In this document: positions 35,612 through 44,084 of the stretch, in pieces | Numbering within the stretch: the first letter of the stretch is position 1 | How the letters are laid out: the number at the start of each line of letters is the position of its first letter | Assembly: GCF_000024785.1 (NCBI RefSeq) | Contig: NC_013441.1 | Coordinates: 1,922,001-1,986,000, forward strand | Direction: 5' to 3' | Length of the DNA: 64,000 nt | Source of the DNA: Gordonia bronchialis DSM 43247 | GTDB lineage: Bacteria > Actinomycetota > Actinomycetes > Mycobacteriales > Mycobacteriaceae | Notes under the pieces: generated by a model | Databases searched by the model: none | What the model was told of the DNA's origin: nothing | What the model saw: only the letters and a program-made list of their open reading frames with translations | Program-made: the position numbers and the translations under genes

Positions 35612-36744
35612 TGTTCTGAGTCATTAATTCGTGTGCAGTAGTGGGCGATGGAGTCGAGGATCTGGTCAGCGGTCTTGACCCACACGTAGGGGCGGGGGTT
35701 GTCGTTTCCAGGTCTCGATCCATGCTCTGATGTCGGCGTTGAGCGCTCTCACGGTGCGGTGGGTCGAGCGTTGGAGCTTCTTGGTGGTCAGTTCGGCGAA
35801 CCAGCGTTCGACGAGGTTCATCCAGGATGAGCTCGTCGGGGTGAAGTGGACAACGAATCGTGGGTGCGAGGTCAGCCATCGTTTGACCGCGGGCGTCTTG
35901 TGGGTAGAGGCGTTGTCCATGACCAGGTGGACGTCGAGCTCGTCGGGCACCTCGGCGTCGATCTTGCGGAGGAATCCGATGAATTCCGTTGCACGATGCC
36001 GTGAGTGAAGCGAACCGATGACTTTGCCCGACGCGATGTCCAACGCCGCGTACAGGCTGGAGGTGCCGTTGCGCACGTAGTCGTGGCTGGCCCGTTGCGG
36101 GGTGCCCGGGAGCATGGGAAAGATCGGCTGGGTGCGATCGAGCGCTTGGATCTGGGTCTTCTCGTCAACGCAGAGCACCAGGGCACGTTCGGGTGGGTTC
36201 ATGTAGAGCCCGACGACGTCGCGGACCTTCTCGGTGAACATGGGATCTTTCGACAGCTTCCACGAATCCTGTTTGTGTGGAGCCAATCCGAACGCTCTCC
36301 ATACACGCGAAACAGTTGACTGCGACATGTCGAGATGCTCAGCCATCGCCCGCGTCGACCAGTGTGTCGCATTCTTCGGAGTGGTCTCGAGAGTTGCGGT
36401 GATCAGGTCTTTGATCTGCTCGTCGCCGACGGTGCGAGGTCGCCCGGGCCGGGGTTCGTCGAGCAACCCCTCGCAGCGGTGCTCGACGAACCGGCCTCGC
36501 CATCGCCGCACGGTACTGCGGTTGAGGCCGAGTCGTTGTGCCACTTCGGTATTCGAACCGCCATCAGCGGCAGCGAGAACGATTCGTGAGCGCATCGCCA
36601 AACCCGAGGCCGTCGTTCGCCGACGCGCCCACCCTTCGAGCTCACGGCGCTCGTCATCAGTCAGAACAATATCCACTGCTAGCGGACCCCCGGGTTGCCA
36701 TTCCCTAGCCTAACAACCGAACGGAAATTAATGACTCAGGACAC
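35611..36744 (-). mobile_element. IS630-family insertion sequence, copy 2 (degenerate)
   Basis: A 1134-bp copy of the element at 11421-12552, same orientation, about 98% identical by eye. The ends GTGTTCTGAGTCATTAATT (35611-35629) and the matching right end (36726-36744) are intact, with TA duplicated at 35609-35610 and 36745-36746 in a CTAG target. It is two bases longer than copy 1 because of two single-base insertions, both of which disturb the transposase frame. Confidence 0.92.
35666..36676 (-). pseudogene. IS630 transposase, frameshifted at both ends
   Basis: A 336-residue reading frame corresponding to the transposase of copy 1. A one-base insertion in the C/G run near the 5' end (about 36690) removes the normal ATG start; only a GTG at 36676 could serve. 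A second insertion (an extra T at about 35707) shifts the frame after WIETW, replacing about 32 C-terminal residues with an unrelated tail ending at 35666. The three DDE motifs remain. It is probably inactive or impaired, though its ends could still be mobilised by copy 1. Confidence 0.85.
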
Positions 36745-36791
36745 TAGTGGTCGGTCGCCGGTGTCTGGTGTCGCGGGTGTCGGTGTCGTAG

Positions 36792-36846
36792 GGTATGTCG
36801 GTTCGAGCGCGAGCATCGTCGGCTCCGGCGGCGCTCACGACATACC
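36792..36846 (+). promoter_or_regulatory. Long hairpin directly before a ribosome-binding site
   Basis: GGTATGTCG (36792-36800) pairs with CGACATACC (36838-36846), and within it GAGCGC (36805-36810) pairs with GCGCTC (36831-36836). The structure ends one base before the GGGGG that precedes the GTG at 36856, so it could control translation or be a terminator or processing signal. The function is not known. Confidence 0.5.
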
Positions 36847-36855
36847 GGGGGTGAA

Positions 36856-37227
36856 GTGGTGGCTGGACCGATCGACCAACTCAGTGTCAAGCAGGTCAGT
36901 GCAATCGGGGAGAACACGCTGAAAAAGGTGCCCGAGTGGATCACCTGGCCGCAGCGGGCCCGTCCGCAGAACCTGGTGTGGTGGTGGACGAGCACCGTCA
37001 TCGTGATCGCCGGGCTGGGTTGGCTCGCCTGGTGGGCGATGCGCCCCGGTACGCCGTCGTGTGATGGCAAGGACATGTCCCCCGGGGACGTCTGCATCTT
37101 CAGCAACTCCAGCAGCAAGACCTACGATGAGATGCTCGGTCCCAAGGTCTGGCTCGCGGTTCTCGCCGGCGCAGCCGCGCTCGCCCTGCTCATCTGGGTG
37201 AGTGTGGTCTCGGCGCGGGGCGCGTAA
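36856..37227 (+). CDS. Small two-helix membrane protein, possibly frame-interrupted
   Basis: A 123-residue protein I do not recognise. It has a polar N-terminus (about 40 residues), a Trp-rich transmembrane helix (WWWTSTVIVIAGLGWLAWWAM), an extracytoplasmic loop with two cysteines (SCDGKDMSPGDVC) that could form a disulfide, and a second helix (WLAVLAGAAALALLIWVSVV). The frame stops at once after the second helix with ARGA, whereas the overlapping next frame continues with a typical cytoplasmic tail (RRGARKPTPAEAADFY). This suggests a one-base frameshift. The start is GTG 36856. Confidence 0.6.
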   Translation: MVAGPIDQLSVKQVSAIGENTLKKVPEWITWPQRARPQNLVWWWTSTVIVIAGLGWLAWWAMRPGTPSCDGKDMSPGDVCIFSNSSSKTYDEMLGPKVWLAVLAGAAALALLIWVSVVSARGA

Positions 37228-37420
37228 ACCGACCCCGGCCGAGGCCGCGGACTTCTACCGGAATGCCGTGCAGTATCGGGCGTCGGTCGTCGCCTCGGTA
37301 GCGGCGAACCCGGGTGACCCGGTACTGGCGTATCACCTCGAAAGGCTCGACCTGCTTGTCGGAAAGGCGATGGAACGCAACGGGATCGTGGTGCGTGGTC
37401 AGCACGTCGCGGTCGAGTGA
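37202..37420 (+). CDS. Short ORF or displaced C-terminus of the preceding gene
   Basis: A 72-residue frame starting at GTG 37202 and overlapping the preceding gene by 26 bases in the +1 frame. The sequence RRGARKPTPAEAADFYRNAVQYRASVV, followed by a helical segment with YHLERLDLLVGKAMERNG, looks like real protein. It reads naturally as a cytoplasmic continuation after the upstream protein's last helix. I cannot tell a separate small gene from a frameshifted C-terminus. No known family is recognised. Confidence 0.45.
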   Translation: MWSRRGARKPTPAEAADFYRNAVQYRASVVASVAANPGDPVLAYHLERLDLLVGKAMERNGIVVRGQHVAVE

Positions 37421-37432
37421 TCGGGTCGCGAC

Positions 37433-38518
37433 TCAGAGCCAGTGATGCCGGCGGAACACGAAGAACAGCGTTGTACACGTGGCGATCATGAACAGCAGGA
37501 CCGCCGGATATCCCCACACCTGATGAAGTTCGGGCATGTGGTCGAAATTCATGCCGTACACCCCGGCAAGCATGGTCGGGACCGCGGCGATGGCGACCCA
37601 CGCCGAGATCTTGCGCATGTCGGTGTTCTGCTGGATGCCGACCTTCGCGGCGGCGGCGTCGAGCAGTGAGGTGAGTACCTCGTCGTACTCGACGACCCGC
37701 TCGATGACTGTGGCGAGGTGGTCGGCGACGTCGCGGAGGTGACGACGAATCTCCTTGGGAATCAACGGATTCTCGTGGTCGGTGAGCCGGGCCAGCGGTG
37801 CCGAGAGGGGTTGTACCGCGCGCCGCAGTTCGAGGACCTCGCGCTTGAGGAGGTAGACCGGATCGATGTTGAGCCACCGATTCTGTTTGCCGAAGACGGT
37901 CTCCTCGATGGCCACCACGTCGACCTCCATCCGATCGGTGACCGCGAGATAACTGTCGACCACCTTGTCGGCTATGGCATGCATGACCGCCGTCGGACCC
38001 AACGTGAGGAGTTCTGGCCGGGCTTCGAGTTTGCGTCGGACCCCGGACAGGTGGGTGTGATCGCCGTGCCGGACGGTGACCACGAAGTCGGCACCGGCGA
38101 AGATCATGATCTCGCCGGTCTCGACCACCTCACTGGCCTGCTCCATCGACTCGTGTTCGACGTACTTCACCGTGCGCAGCACCAGGAACTGGGTGTCGTC
38201 GTACACCTCGAGTTTCGGGCGCTGATGAGCGTGGACGGCATCCTCGACAACCAGTTCGTGCAAACCGAAGGCCTCGCCGACGCCGGTCATCTGTTCGTCG
38301 TCGGGGGAGTGCAACCCCAGCCAGACGAAGCCGCGGCCGGATTCGCGGACGGTGGCCAGCGCGTCGGTGTAGGAGATCCGTCCGGGCTGCCGCACACCGT
38401 CGATGTAGATCGCACAGTCCACGACGGCCCGGGCGACCGGCACCGGGATCCGCGGCAGCGGCCGACGGTCCCGGCGGGCGGGCACCAGGCCACGTCCGCC
38501 CGGCCGGAGGTTGGGCAT
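37433..38518 (-). CDS. corA: CorA-family divalent cation transporter
   Basis: A 361-residue magnesium/cobalt channel. The large cytoplasmic domain includes GFVWLGLHSPDDEQM and FVVTVRHGDH. The long stalk helix (IPKEIRRHLRDVADHLATVIERVVEYDEVLTSLLDAAAAK) leads to the pore helix and the diagnostic YGMNFDHMPEL loop. A second membrane helix follows and the protein ends with basic RRHHWL. The ATG at 38518 is chosen; the open frame extends upstream without support. In M. tuberculosis corA (Rv1239c) also follows sugC, which supports the original order being interrupted here by the genes at 33454-37420. Confidence 0.92.
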   Translation of the reverse strand: MPNLRPGGRGLVPARRDRRPLPRIPVPVARAVVDCAIYIDGVRQPGRISYTDALATVRESGRGFVWLGLHSPDDEQMTGVGEAFGLHELVVEDAVHAHQRPKLEVYDDTQFLVLRTVKYVEHESMEQASEVVETGEIMIFAGADFVVTVRHGDHTHLSGVRRKLEARPELLTLGPTAVMHAIADKVVDSYLAVTDRMEVDVVAIEETVFGKQNRWLNIDPVYLLKREVLELRRAVQPLSAPLARLTDHENPLIPKEIRRHLRDVADHLATVIERVVEYDEVLTSLLDAAAAKVGIQQNTDMRKISAWVAIAAVPTMLAGVYGMNFDHMPELHQVWGYPAVLLFMIATCTTLFFVFRRHHWL

Positions 38519-38603
38519 CGAGGGCACGGATTGGATGCTACTCGCCGCGCACCGGGGTGACGGTCGTCCTCGGCCGGTGACCCGCGGTCGTAAGATCACC
38601 GGT

Positions 38604-39224
38604 GTGTCCTTCGACGTCACCGTGTACACGACGACGTTCATCACGTTGCTCGTGATCATGGATCCGCCCGGACAGATTCCGTTGTTCCTGAGCCTCGTCG
38701 GGCATCGCCCGGCCGAGTATCGGCGCCGTGCCGCGTGGCAGGCTCCCTTGGTCAGTCTGCTGGTCATCAGTGTGTTCGCGGTGGGCGGCAAAGCGATACT
38801 GAACTATCTCCACATCGGCATCCCGGCGCTGCAAGGTGCCGGCGGACTGCTGTTGTTGCTGGTGGCGCTGCAGTTGCTCACCGGTCTGGGCAACGCCGGG
38901 TCGCCGCAGGCCGCCGACGACGTGAACGTCGCCCTCGTACCGCTCGGGACACCGCTGCTGGCCGGGCCGGGCGCCATCGCCGCGGTGATCGTCGGGGTCA
39001 GCGGTGTCTCCGGGGATGCCGGTGGTTATCTGGCCATCGCCGCGGCCATCGTGAGCGTGCATCTGGTGGTGATGCTGGTGCTGCGCTACGCCACCTATCT
39101 CATCCGGATTCTCGGGGCCGGCGGAATCACCCTGCTCGCGAAGATCGCCGGTCTGCTGCTGGCCGCGATCGCGGTGCAGCTGATCGCCGATTCCATCGCC
39201 GGCTTCGTGGCCCAGGGCACCTGA
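38604..39224 (+). CDS. MarC-family integral membrane protein
   Basis: A 206-residue protein with six predicted helices. The N-terminal block TTFITLLVIMDPPGQIPLFLSLVGHR and the later LVPLGTPLLAGPGAIAAVIVG are hallmarks of the MarC/UPF0056 family. The start is GTG 38604. Despite its name, the family has no proven role in antibiotic resistance; transport function is unproven. It is divergent from corA. Confidence 0.88.
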   Translation: MSFDVTVYTTTFITLLVIMDPPGQIPLFLSLVGHRPAEYRRRAAWQAPLVSLLVISVFAVGGKAILNYLHIGIPALQGAGGLLLLLVALQLLTGLGNAGSPQAADDVNVALVPLGTPLLAGPGAIAAVIVGVSGVSGDAGGYLAIAAAIVSVHLVVMLVLRYATYLIRILGAGGITLLAKIAGLLLAAIAVQLIADSIAGFVAQGT

Positions 39225-39262
39225 CACGCCCGGGCGGGGGCCGGTCGCCACCCGCTACGGTG

Positions 39263-40279
39263 ATGGGCGTGAGGCAACGCGCGCCGAGGACACGGGGATC
39301 GCTGACACGGGGATCGCTGACACGGGCGAAGACGACACGGGTGACGGTGATCGTGGCGGCTGTCATCGCGACGGTCGCAGTGTTCGCCGGGTGTGCCCAG
39401 CCCACGGACAGTTCCGACGATCCGCTGCGGATCGGCTCGTCGGGTACTCCCGCGATGCGGGTGATGGCCGAGATCTACGCGGGAGCGCTGCGCAACTCCG
39501 GTGCCGACGTCGCGAGCCGTATCGAGACGGGGGATGATGCGGCCCTGCTGAACACGATGGCCCACACCGACGTCGATCTGTTCCCAGCGCTGACCGGGCG
39601 GCTGCTCGGTGTACTCACCCCGCGGGTCACCGCAGTCACCGCCGACGCCGTGTACACCGAGCTCAATCGTGCTCTGCCGCAAGGGGTGTCGGTGGGCGAC
39701 CCGACTCCGGTGTCGGTTGCGCCGCAGGTCTTCGTGGCCACCCGGGTCGCCGAGACCGCCGGCGCCACCGAACTCACCGATTGCCCCCGGCTGCCCGCCG
39801 GGCTGGCCGTGGTCACCGTCGGCGAACCCGACGAGGGGGTGCTGGCCGCATTGAGGGCGTCGGGTTGTCGCTTCGGACCGGCGCAGAGCGTGCCGTCGGC
39901 CGACGCCGCCCTGCGCCGGGTGGCCGACGGTTCCGCCGTCGGGGTCCTGACCCCGCTCGAGGTGGCCGCCGACCGTGGGGCAGAGGCGAACACCGTTCAG
40001 GCGCTGCGGGTTCCGGCCGCACGCGAAGACAATTCCGCCCCAGAAGGATCCGCCCCAGAAGGATCCGCGCCAGACGGGTCCGTGGCGGTCGGGCCGCGGG
40101 CCAAGGTCCTGGTGCCCGTCTACCGCTCCGCGGCGCTCTCGCGCGACGACGTGAAGACGATCAACAAGGTGGCGGGCGAGATCACCACCGGTGACCTCGC
40201 CACGATGGCGGCGCGGGTGCAGCGAGGCGATGATCCGCGGGAGCTCGCGGTGACCTGGCTGGGCGAGCACGGGCTGTGA
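39263..40279 (+). CDS. OpuAC-like ABC substrate-binding lipoprotein
   Basis: A 338-residue lipoprotein. The basic N-terminus contains two tandem RGSLT repeats, then a hydrophobic segment and the lipobox FAGC (about Cys42). The mature protein resembles glycine-betaine/choline-type binding proteins: LRIGSSGTPAMRVMAEIYAGALRNSGADVASRI, DVDLFPALTGRLLGVL, and a C-terminal DDVKTINKVAGEITTGDLATMAARV. No permease or ATPase gene lies next to it, so it may serve a distant transporter. Tandem 15-bp repeats occur at both 39289-39318 and 40034-40078. Confidence 0.75.
   Translation: MGVRQRAPRTRGSLTRGSLTRAKTTRVTVIVAAVIATVAVFAGCAQPTDSSDDPLRIGSSGTPAMRVMAEIYAGALRNSGADVASRIETGDDAALLNTMAHTDVDLFPALTGRLLGVLTPRVTAVTADAVYTELNRALPQGVSVGDPTPVSVAPQVFVATRVAETAGATELTDCPRLPAGLAVVTVGEPDEGVLAALRASGCRFGPAQSVPSADAALRRVADGSAVGVLTPLEVAADRGAEANTVQALRVPAAREDNSAPEGSAPEGSAPDGSVAVGPRAKVLVPVYRSAALSRDDVKTINKVAGEITTGDLATMAARVQRGDDPRELAVTWLGEHGL
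39289..39318 (+). repeat. 15-bp tandem duplication in the OpuAC-like gene
   Basis: GACACGGGGATCGCT occurs twice in direct succession (39289-39303, 39304-39318) and starts a third partial unit. It encodes the repeated Arg-Gly-Ser-Leu-Thr in the basic part of the signal peptide. Confidence 0.85.
40034..40078 (+). repeat. Three 15-bp tandem units in the OpuAC-like gene
   Basis: TCCGCCCCAGAAGGA occurs twice (40034-40063), followed by a diverged third unit (to 40078). They encode a Ser-Ala-Pro-(Glu/Asp)-Gly repeat in a loop of the binding protein. Confidence 0.85.
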
Positions 40280-40332
40280 ACCCGGCACCGCGCCCGAAGA
40301 TCTGACACCAGGTCTGATACCGAGGAGGACTG

Positions 40333-41598
40333 ATGCCGAAAGACGCTGAGCTGCAGCGGAAGTTGGGTCTCGCCGATGCGGTGGTCATCGGCCTGGGGGC
40401 GATGATCGGCGCAGGCATCTTCGCCGCCCTGTCGCCGGCGGCGGCCGCTGCAGGCTCGGGCTTGCTCGTCGGATTGGCGGTTGCCGCGGTGATCGCCTAC
40501 TGCAATGCGACGTCGTCGGCGCGCCTCGCGGCGCGCTACCCGGAGTCGGGCGGGACGTACGTGTACGGGCGGGAGCGGCTGGGGGTGTTCTGGGGCTACC
40601 TGGCGGGTTGGGGTTTCGTCGTCGGCAAGACCGCTTCGTGTGCGGCGATGGCACTCACCATCGGGGCGTACGTGTGGCCCGGACAGGCCCGCGCGGTTGC
40701 GGTGGCGGCGGTGGTGGCGGTGATTGCCGTCGACTACCGGGGGATTCAGAAGTCGGCCGCGCTGACCCGCGTGATCGTCGCCGTGGTGGTGGGGATTCTC
40801 GGCGCGGTGGTCGTCGCAGCTGTCGGTTCCGGTGCTGTCGGTTCCGGTGCGGGAGGCGCGGAAGCGGGGGTACCGTCCGCCGTCTCGGTCCACGGCGTGC
40901 TGCAGGCCGCGGGGCTGTTGTTCTTCGCGTTCGCCGGCTACGCGCGGATCGCCACTCTCGGTGCGGAGGTCCGAGATCCGCGGCGCACCATTCCGCGGGC
41001 GATCCCGATCGCCCTCGGGCTGACGCTGCTGATCTACGCGGTCGTGGCCTGCACCGCTCTCGCTGTCCTCGGCCCGGATCGGATGGCGACGTCGGCGGCG
41101 CCGTTGACCGACGTCGCCGAGGCCGGTGGCGGGCCGGCGATGGTCACGATCGTCGCCATCGGTGGTGCGGTGGCCGCGCTCGGGTCGCTGGTGTCGGTGC
41201 TGCTGGGGGTGTCGCGCACCACGATGGCCATGGCGCGCGACGGTCATCTGCCGCGGTCACTCGGGATGGTACATCCGCGGTTCGCCGTTCCGCACCGCGC
41301 CGAGATCGCGGTGGGGGTGATCGTCGTCGGACTCGTCGTCGCCGTCGACATCCGCGGTGCCATCGGGTTCTCGTCCTTTGGAGTACTGGTGTACTACCTC
41401 ATCGCGAACGTCTGCGCCGCGACGCTGACCGCGGCCCAGGGGCGGCCCGCGCGGTGGATTCCCCTGCTCGGGGCGGTGGGTTGCGTGGTCCTGATGTTCA
41501 GCTTGCCGGCGGCGTCGGCGATGACCGGGGCGGCGGTGCTGGCGTGCGGGGCACTGGTCTATCTGGTCCGTGTGCGCGTGGCCCGACGCCCCCGGTGA
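40333..41598 (+). CDS. APC-family amino acid permease
   Basis: A 421-residue transporter with about 12 helices. The first helix region LGLADAVVIGLGAMIGAGIFAALSPAAAAAG carries the APC substrate-binding glycine motif. Further typical segments are ARYPESGGTYVYGRERLG, FFAFAGYARIATLGAEVRDPRRTIPRAI and SRTTMAMARDGHLP. The ATG at 40333 follows GAGGAGG. The substrate amino acid or amine is not predictable. It ends close to a strong hairpin. Confidence 0.9.
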   Translation: MPKDAELQRKLGLADAVVIGLGAMIGAGIFAALSPAAAAAGSGLLVGLAVAAVIAYCNATSSARLAARYPESGGTYVYGRERLGVFWGYLAGWGFVVGKTASCAAMALTIGAYVWPGQARAVAVAAVVAVIAVDYRGIQKSAALTRVIVAVVVGILGAVVVAAVGSGAVGSGAGGAEAGVPSAVSVHGVLQAAGLLFFAFAGYARIATLGAEVRDPRRTIPRAIPIALGLTLLIYAVVACTALAVLGPDRMATSAAPLTDVAEAGGGPAMVTIVAIGGAVAALGSLVSVLLGVSRTTMAMARDGHLPRSLGMVHPRFAVPHRAEIAVGVIVVGLVVAVDIRGAIGFSSFGVLVYYLIANVCAATLTAAQGRPARWIPLLGAVGCVVLMFSLPAASAMTGAAVLACGALVYLVRVRVARRPR

Positions 41599-41614
41599 CG
41601 ACCCGCTGCGCGGA

Positions 41615-41645
41615 CCGGCCGCCCATGTCGGACATGGGCGGCCGG
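41615..41645. terminator. Bidirectional hairpin between convergent genes
   Basis: CCGGCCGCCCATGTC (41615-41629) is mirrored by GACATGGGCGGCCGG (41631-41645), giving a stem of about 14 bp with a 3-base loop between the APC permease and SDR genes, which converge here. There is no T-run, as is usual for actinobacterial terminators. Confidence 0.7.
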
Positions 41646-41670
41646 GGCGGAGACGGTTCGCAGGCCTGCG

Positions 41671-42501
41671 TCAGTCGACCTTGGACAGCGCCCAACCGGT
41701 CACCTTAGCGGTCACCCACTGGTACTTGGAGGCGACGATGCGCACCCAGATGTCGAGCAGCTTGGCGTCGGTGCCGACGAGGACGCGCGCCTTGTTCTTG
41801 CGCACCCCCTCGATGATGACGTCGGCAGCCTTGGCCGAGGTCATCCGGGCCAGGTACTTGTCGAAGAAGGCCGCGCTGGATTCCTGATCGTGATCGCCGG
41901 AGACGGTCGCGTTGCGCGCGATGGCGGTCTTGATCCCGCCGGGATGCACGCAGGTGACCTTCACCGGGTGCTTGGCGATGATCATCTCCTGACGCAGCGC
42001 CTCGGTGAAGCCGCGCACCGCGAACTTCGCCGAGTTGTAGGCGGCCTGGCCGGGCTCGGCCAGCAGGCCGAACAGTGACGACGTGTTCACGATGTGTCCG
42101 TCGCCGGAGGCGATCAGGTGCGGCAGAAATGCCTTGGTGCCGTTGACGACTCCCCAGTAGTCGACGTCCATGACCCGCTCGATGTCCTTGAACTCGGTCC
42201 GCTCCACCTCGCCGTGGTGGGCGATGCCCGCGTTGTTGAACACCACGTTGACCACGCCATAGTGCGCCATCACCGCATCCGCGTAGGTCAGCACCGCCTC
42301 ACGTTCGGCGACGTTGAGGATCTGGGAATGCACCTGCGCCCCGGTTTCCCGGACGAGGTCCTCGGTGGTCTTCAGTCCGGCCGGATCGACGTCGGAGATC
42401 GCCAGCCGCGCACCCTGCCCGGCGAGCTTCACCGCGAGATCGCGGCCCATTCCCGAGCCGGCACCGGTGATGACGACGACCTTGTCGCGAAAGTCCTTCA
42501 T
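41671..42501 (-). CDS. SDR-family oxidoreductase
   Basis: A 276-residue classical short-chain dehydrogenase. It has the NAD(P) motif VVITGAGSGMGRDLAVKLA, the NNAG motif (FNNAGIAHHG), catalytic Ser in VNTSSLFGLLAEPG and YNSAKFAV (Tyr-x3-Lys). ISDVDPAG after beta-2 suggests NAD preference (Asp). It lies 24 bases downstream of the flavin monooxygenase gene and is probably in the same operon, so alcohol-to-ketone oxidation feeding a Baeyer-Villiger step is a reasonable inference. The substrate is unknown. Confidence 0.88.
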   Translation of the reverse strand: MKDFRDKVVVITGAGSGMGRDLAVKLAGQGARLAISDVDPAGLKTTEDLVRETGAQVHSQILNVAEREAVLTYADAVMAHYGVVNVVFNNAGIAHHGEVERTEFKDIERVMDVDYWGVVNGTKAFLPHLIASGDGHIVNTSSLFGLLAEPGQAAYNSAKFAVRGFTEALRQEMIIAKHPVKVTCVHPGGIKTAIARNATVSGDHDQESSAAFFDKYLARMTSAKAADVIIEGVRKNKARVLVGTDAKLLDIWVRIVASKYQWVTAKVTGWALSKVD

Positions 42502-42525
42502 GATTCTCCTCTGGGTGAAACGGGG

Positions 42526-44067
42526 TCAGGCGGTGACCGACGCGGGGGCTGCGGTCTCGGTGGACGGGGTGGCGGTCACCGAGGGCTGAGCACCTCGCGA
42601 CACATCGTAGGCGGCGATGTCGAAACGTCGTGTGGCGCGGCGGAAGTTGAAGGTGAACCCCGGCCACAGGGTGGTGATGTTGCCGTTGGCGTCTTTGTAC
42701 CAGGACGCGCATCCGCCGTTGACCCAGACACTGTTGCGCAGGGCGTGCTGGATGTCACGATTGAACGAGCGTTGCGCGGACTCGGTGACCTCGGTGCGTG
42801 TGATGCCCTGCGCCCGAACGGTTTTGAGATAGTTCACCAGGTAGTTCAGCTGCGATTCGATCATGTAGACCATCGAGGTGTGGCCCAAACCGGTCGACGG
42901 TCCGACCATCAGCATCATGTTCGGGAAACCGTGCACGAACGATCCCTTGTAGCCCTGCATGCCGATCTCGTCCCACACCTGCGCGAGGCTGCGACCGTCC
43001 TTGCCGACGATCCTGCCGAAGACGGGCGAGTCGGTGACGTGGAAGCCTGTCGCCACCACGATGACGTCGACGTCGCGGGCCGTGCCGTCCTTGGTGACGA
43101 CGCCGGTCGCGGTGATGCGGTCGATGCCGTCGGTGACGAGGTCGACGTTGGGCCGGTTGATGGCCGGATACCAGTCGTTGGAGCGGAGAATGCGCTTGCA
43201 ACCGACCTGGAAGGTGGGGGTGGCCTTCTTGCGGAGCGCGCGGTCGGAGATGCCGCGGGCGATGTTGGCGCGGCACACGAGTTCCACGGGCTTGAGCGCC
43301 TTGGGGGAGTAGGTCAGGCCGAAGGCCGTTGCCTCGTTGGCCGCATAGATCGTGCCGCGGACCGCCGACTGGAAGCCCGGGACGTGCTCATAGGCCCAGT
43401 GCTCGACCCCGGTGTAGGCGCGTTCGGTGCGCGGGACGATCCACGGTGCGGTGCGCTGATAGACGTCCATGTGCGCGACGATCTTCGCGAGTTCGGGTAC
43501 CACCTGGATCGCCGAGGCGCCGGTGCCGATGACCGCGACGCGCTTGCCCGCGTAGTCGTAGTCGCTGTCCCAGCGGGCCGTGTGCATGATCTTGCCGTCG
43601 AATCCGTCGATGCCCTCGATATCGGGCAGGTTGGGTTCACAGAGCGGCCCGACCGCCCCGACCATCACCTTCGCGCGGACCTGGGCGCTTACGCCGTCCT
43701 GCTCGGTGTCGAGGACCCACACCTGCTGGTCCTCATGCCACTGCGCGTGGGTCATCTCGGTGCGGAAGCGGGTGTGCGCGGCGACGTCGTACGCGTCGGC
43801 GACACCGTTGATGTAGCGGTGGATCTCGGGCTGATGCGAGTACGAGCGGGACCACGTCGGGTTCTTGGCAAACGAGTAGGAGTACAGCTGCGACGGGACA
43901 TCGCAGGCCGCGCCCGGATAGGTGTTGTCCCGCCAGGTACCGCCGAAGTCCTGTCCGCGGTCGAGGATGACGAAGTCGTCGAAGCCGGCCTGCTTGAGTT
44001 TGATCGCGGCACCCAGCCCGGAGAAGCCGGCACCGATGATGGCGATCTCTACATCGTTCGTTGTCAT
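42526..44067 (-). CDS. Baeyer-Villiger-type flavin monooxygenase
   Basis: A 513-residue class B flavoprotein monooxygenase. The FAD motif IAIIGAGFSGLGAAIKLKQAG, the NADP motif VAVIGTGASAIQVVPELA and the BVMO fingerprint FDGKIMHTARWD (FxGxxxHTxxW) are all present. Such enzymes use NADPH and O2 to turn ketones into esters or lactones. It is divergent from a TetR gene across an operator-bearing region and followed by an SDR gene, so it is probably repressed by that TetR and induced by its substrate. Confidence 0.9.
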   Translation of the reverse strand: MTTNDVEIAIIGAGFSGLGAAIKLKQAGFDDFVILDRGQDFGGTWRDNTYPGAACDVPSQLYSYSFAKNPTWSRSYSHQPEIHRYINGVADAYDVAAHTRFRTEMTHAQWHEDQQVWVLDTEQDGVSAQVRAKVMVGAVGPLCEPNLPDIEGIDGFDGKIMHTARWDSDYDYAGKRVAVIGTGASAIQVVPELAKIVAHMDVYQRTAPWIVPRTERAYTGVEHWAYEHVPGFQSAVRGTIYAANEATAFGLTYSPKALKPVELVCRANIARGISDRALRKKATPTFQVGCKRILRSNDWYPAINRPNVDLVTDGIDRITATGVVTKDGTARDVDVIVVATGFHVTDSPVFGRIVGKDGRSLAQVWDEIGMQGYKGSFVHGFPNMMLMVGPSTGLGHTSMVYMIESQLNYLVNYLKTVRAQGITRTEVTESAQRSFNRDIQHALRNSVWVNGGCASWYKDANGNITTLWPGFTFNFRRATRRFDIAAYDVSRGAQPSVTATPSTETAAPASVTA

Positions 44068-44084
44068 GGTGTCACCATAGGTAG

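Noticed and set aside
11421..36744. Composite transposon formed by the two IS630 copies
   Set aside because: Each copy has its own TA duplication and the segment between carries core genes, so two separate insertions are the simpler reading.
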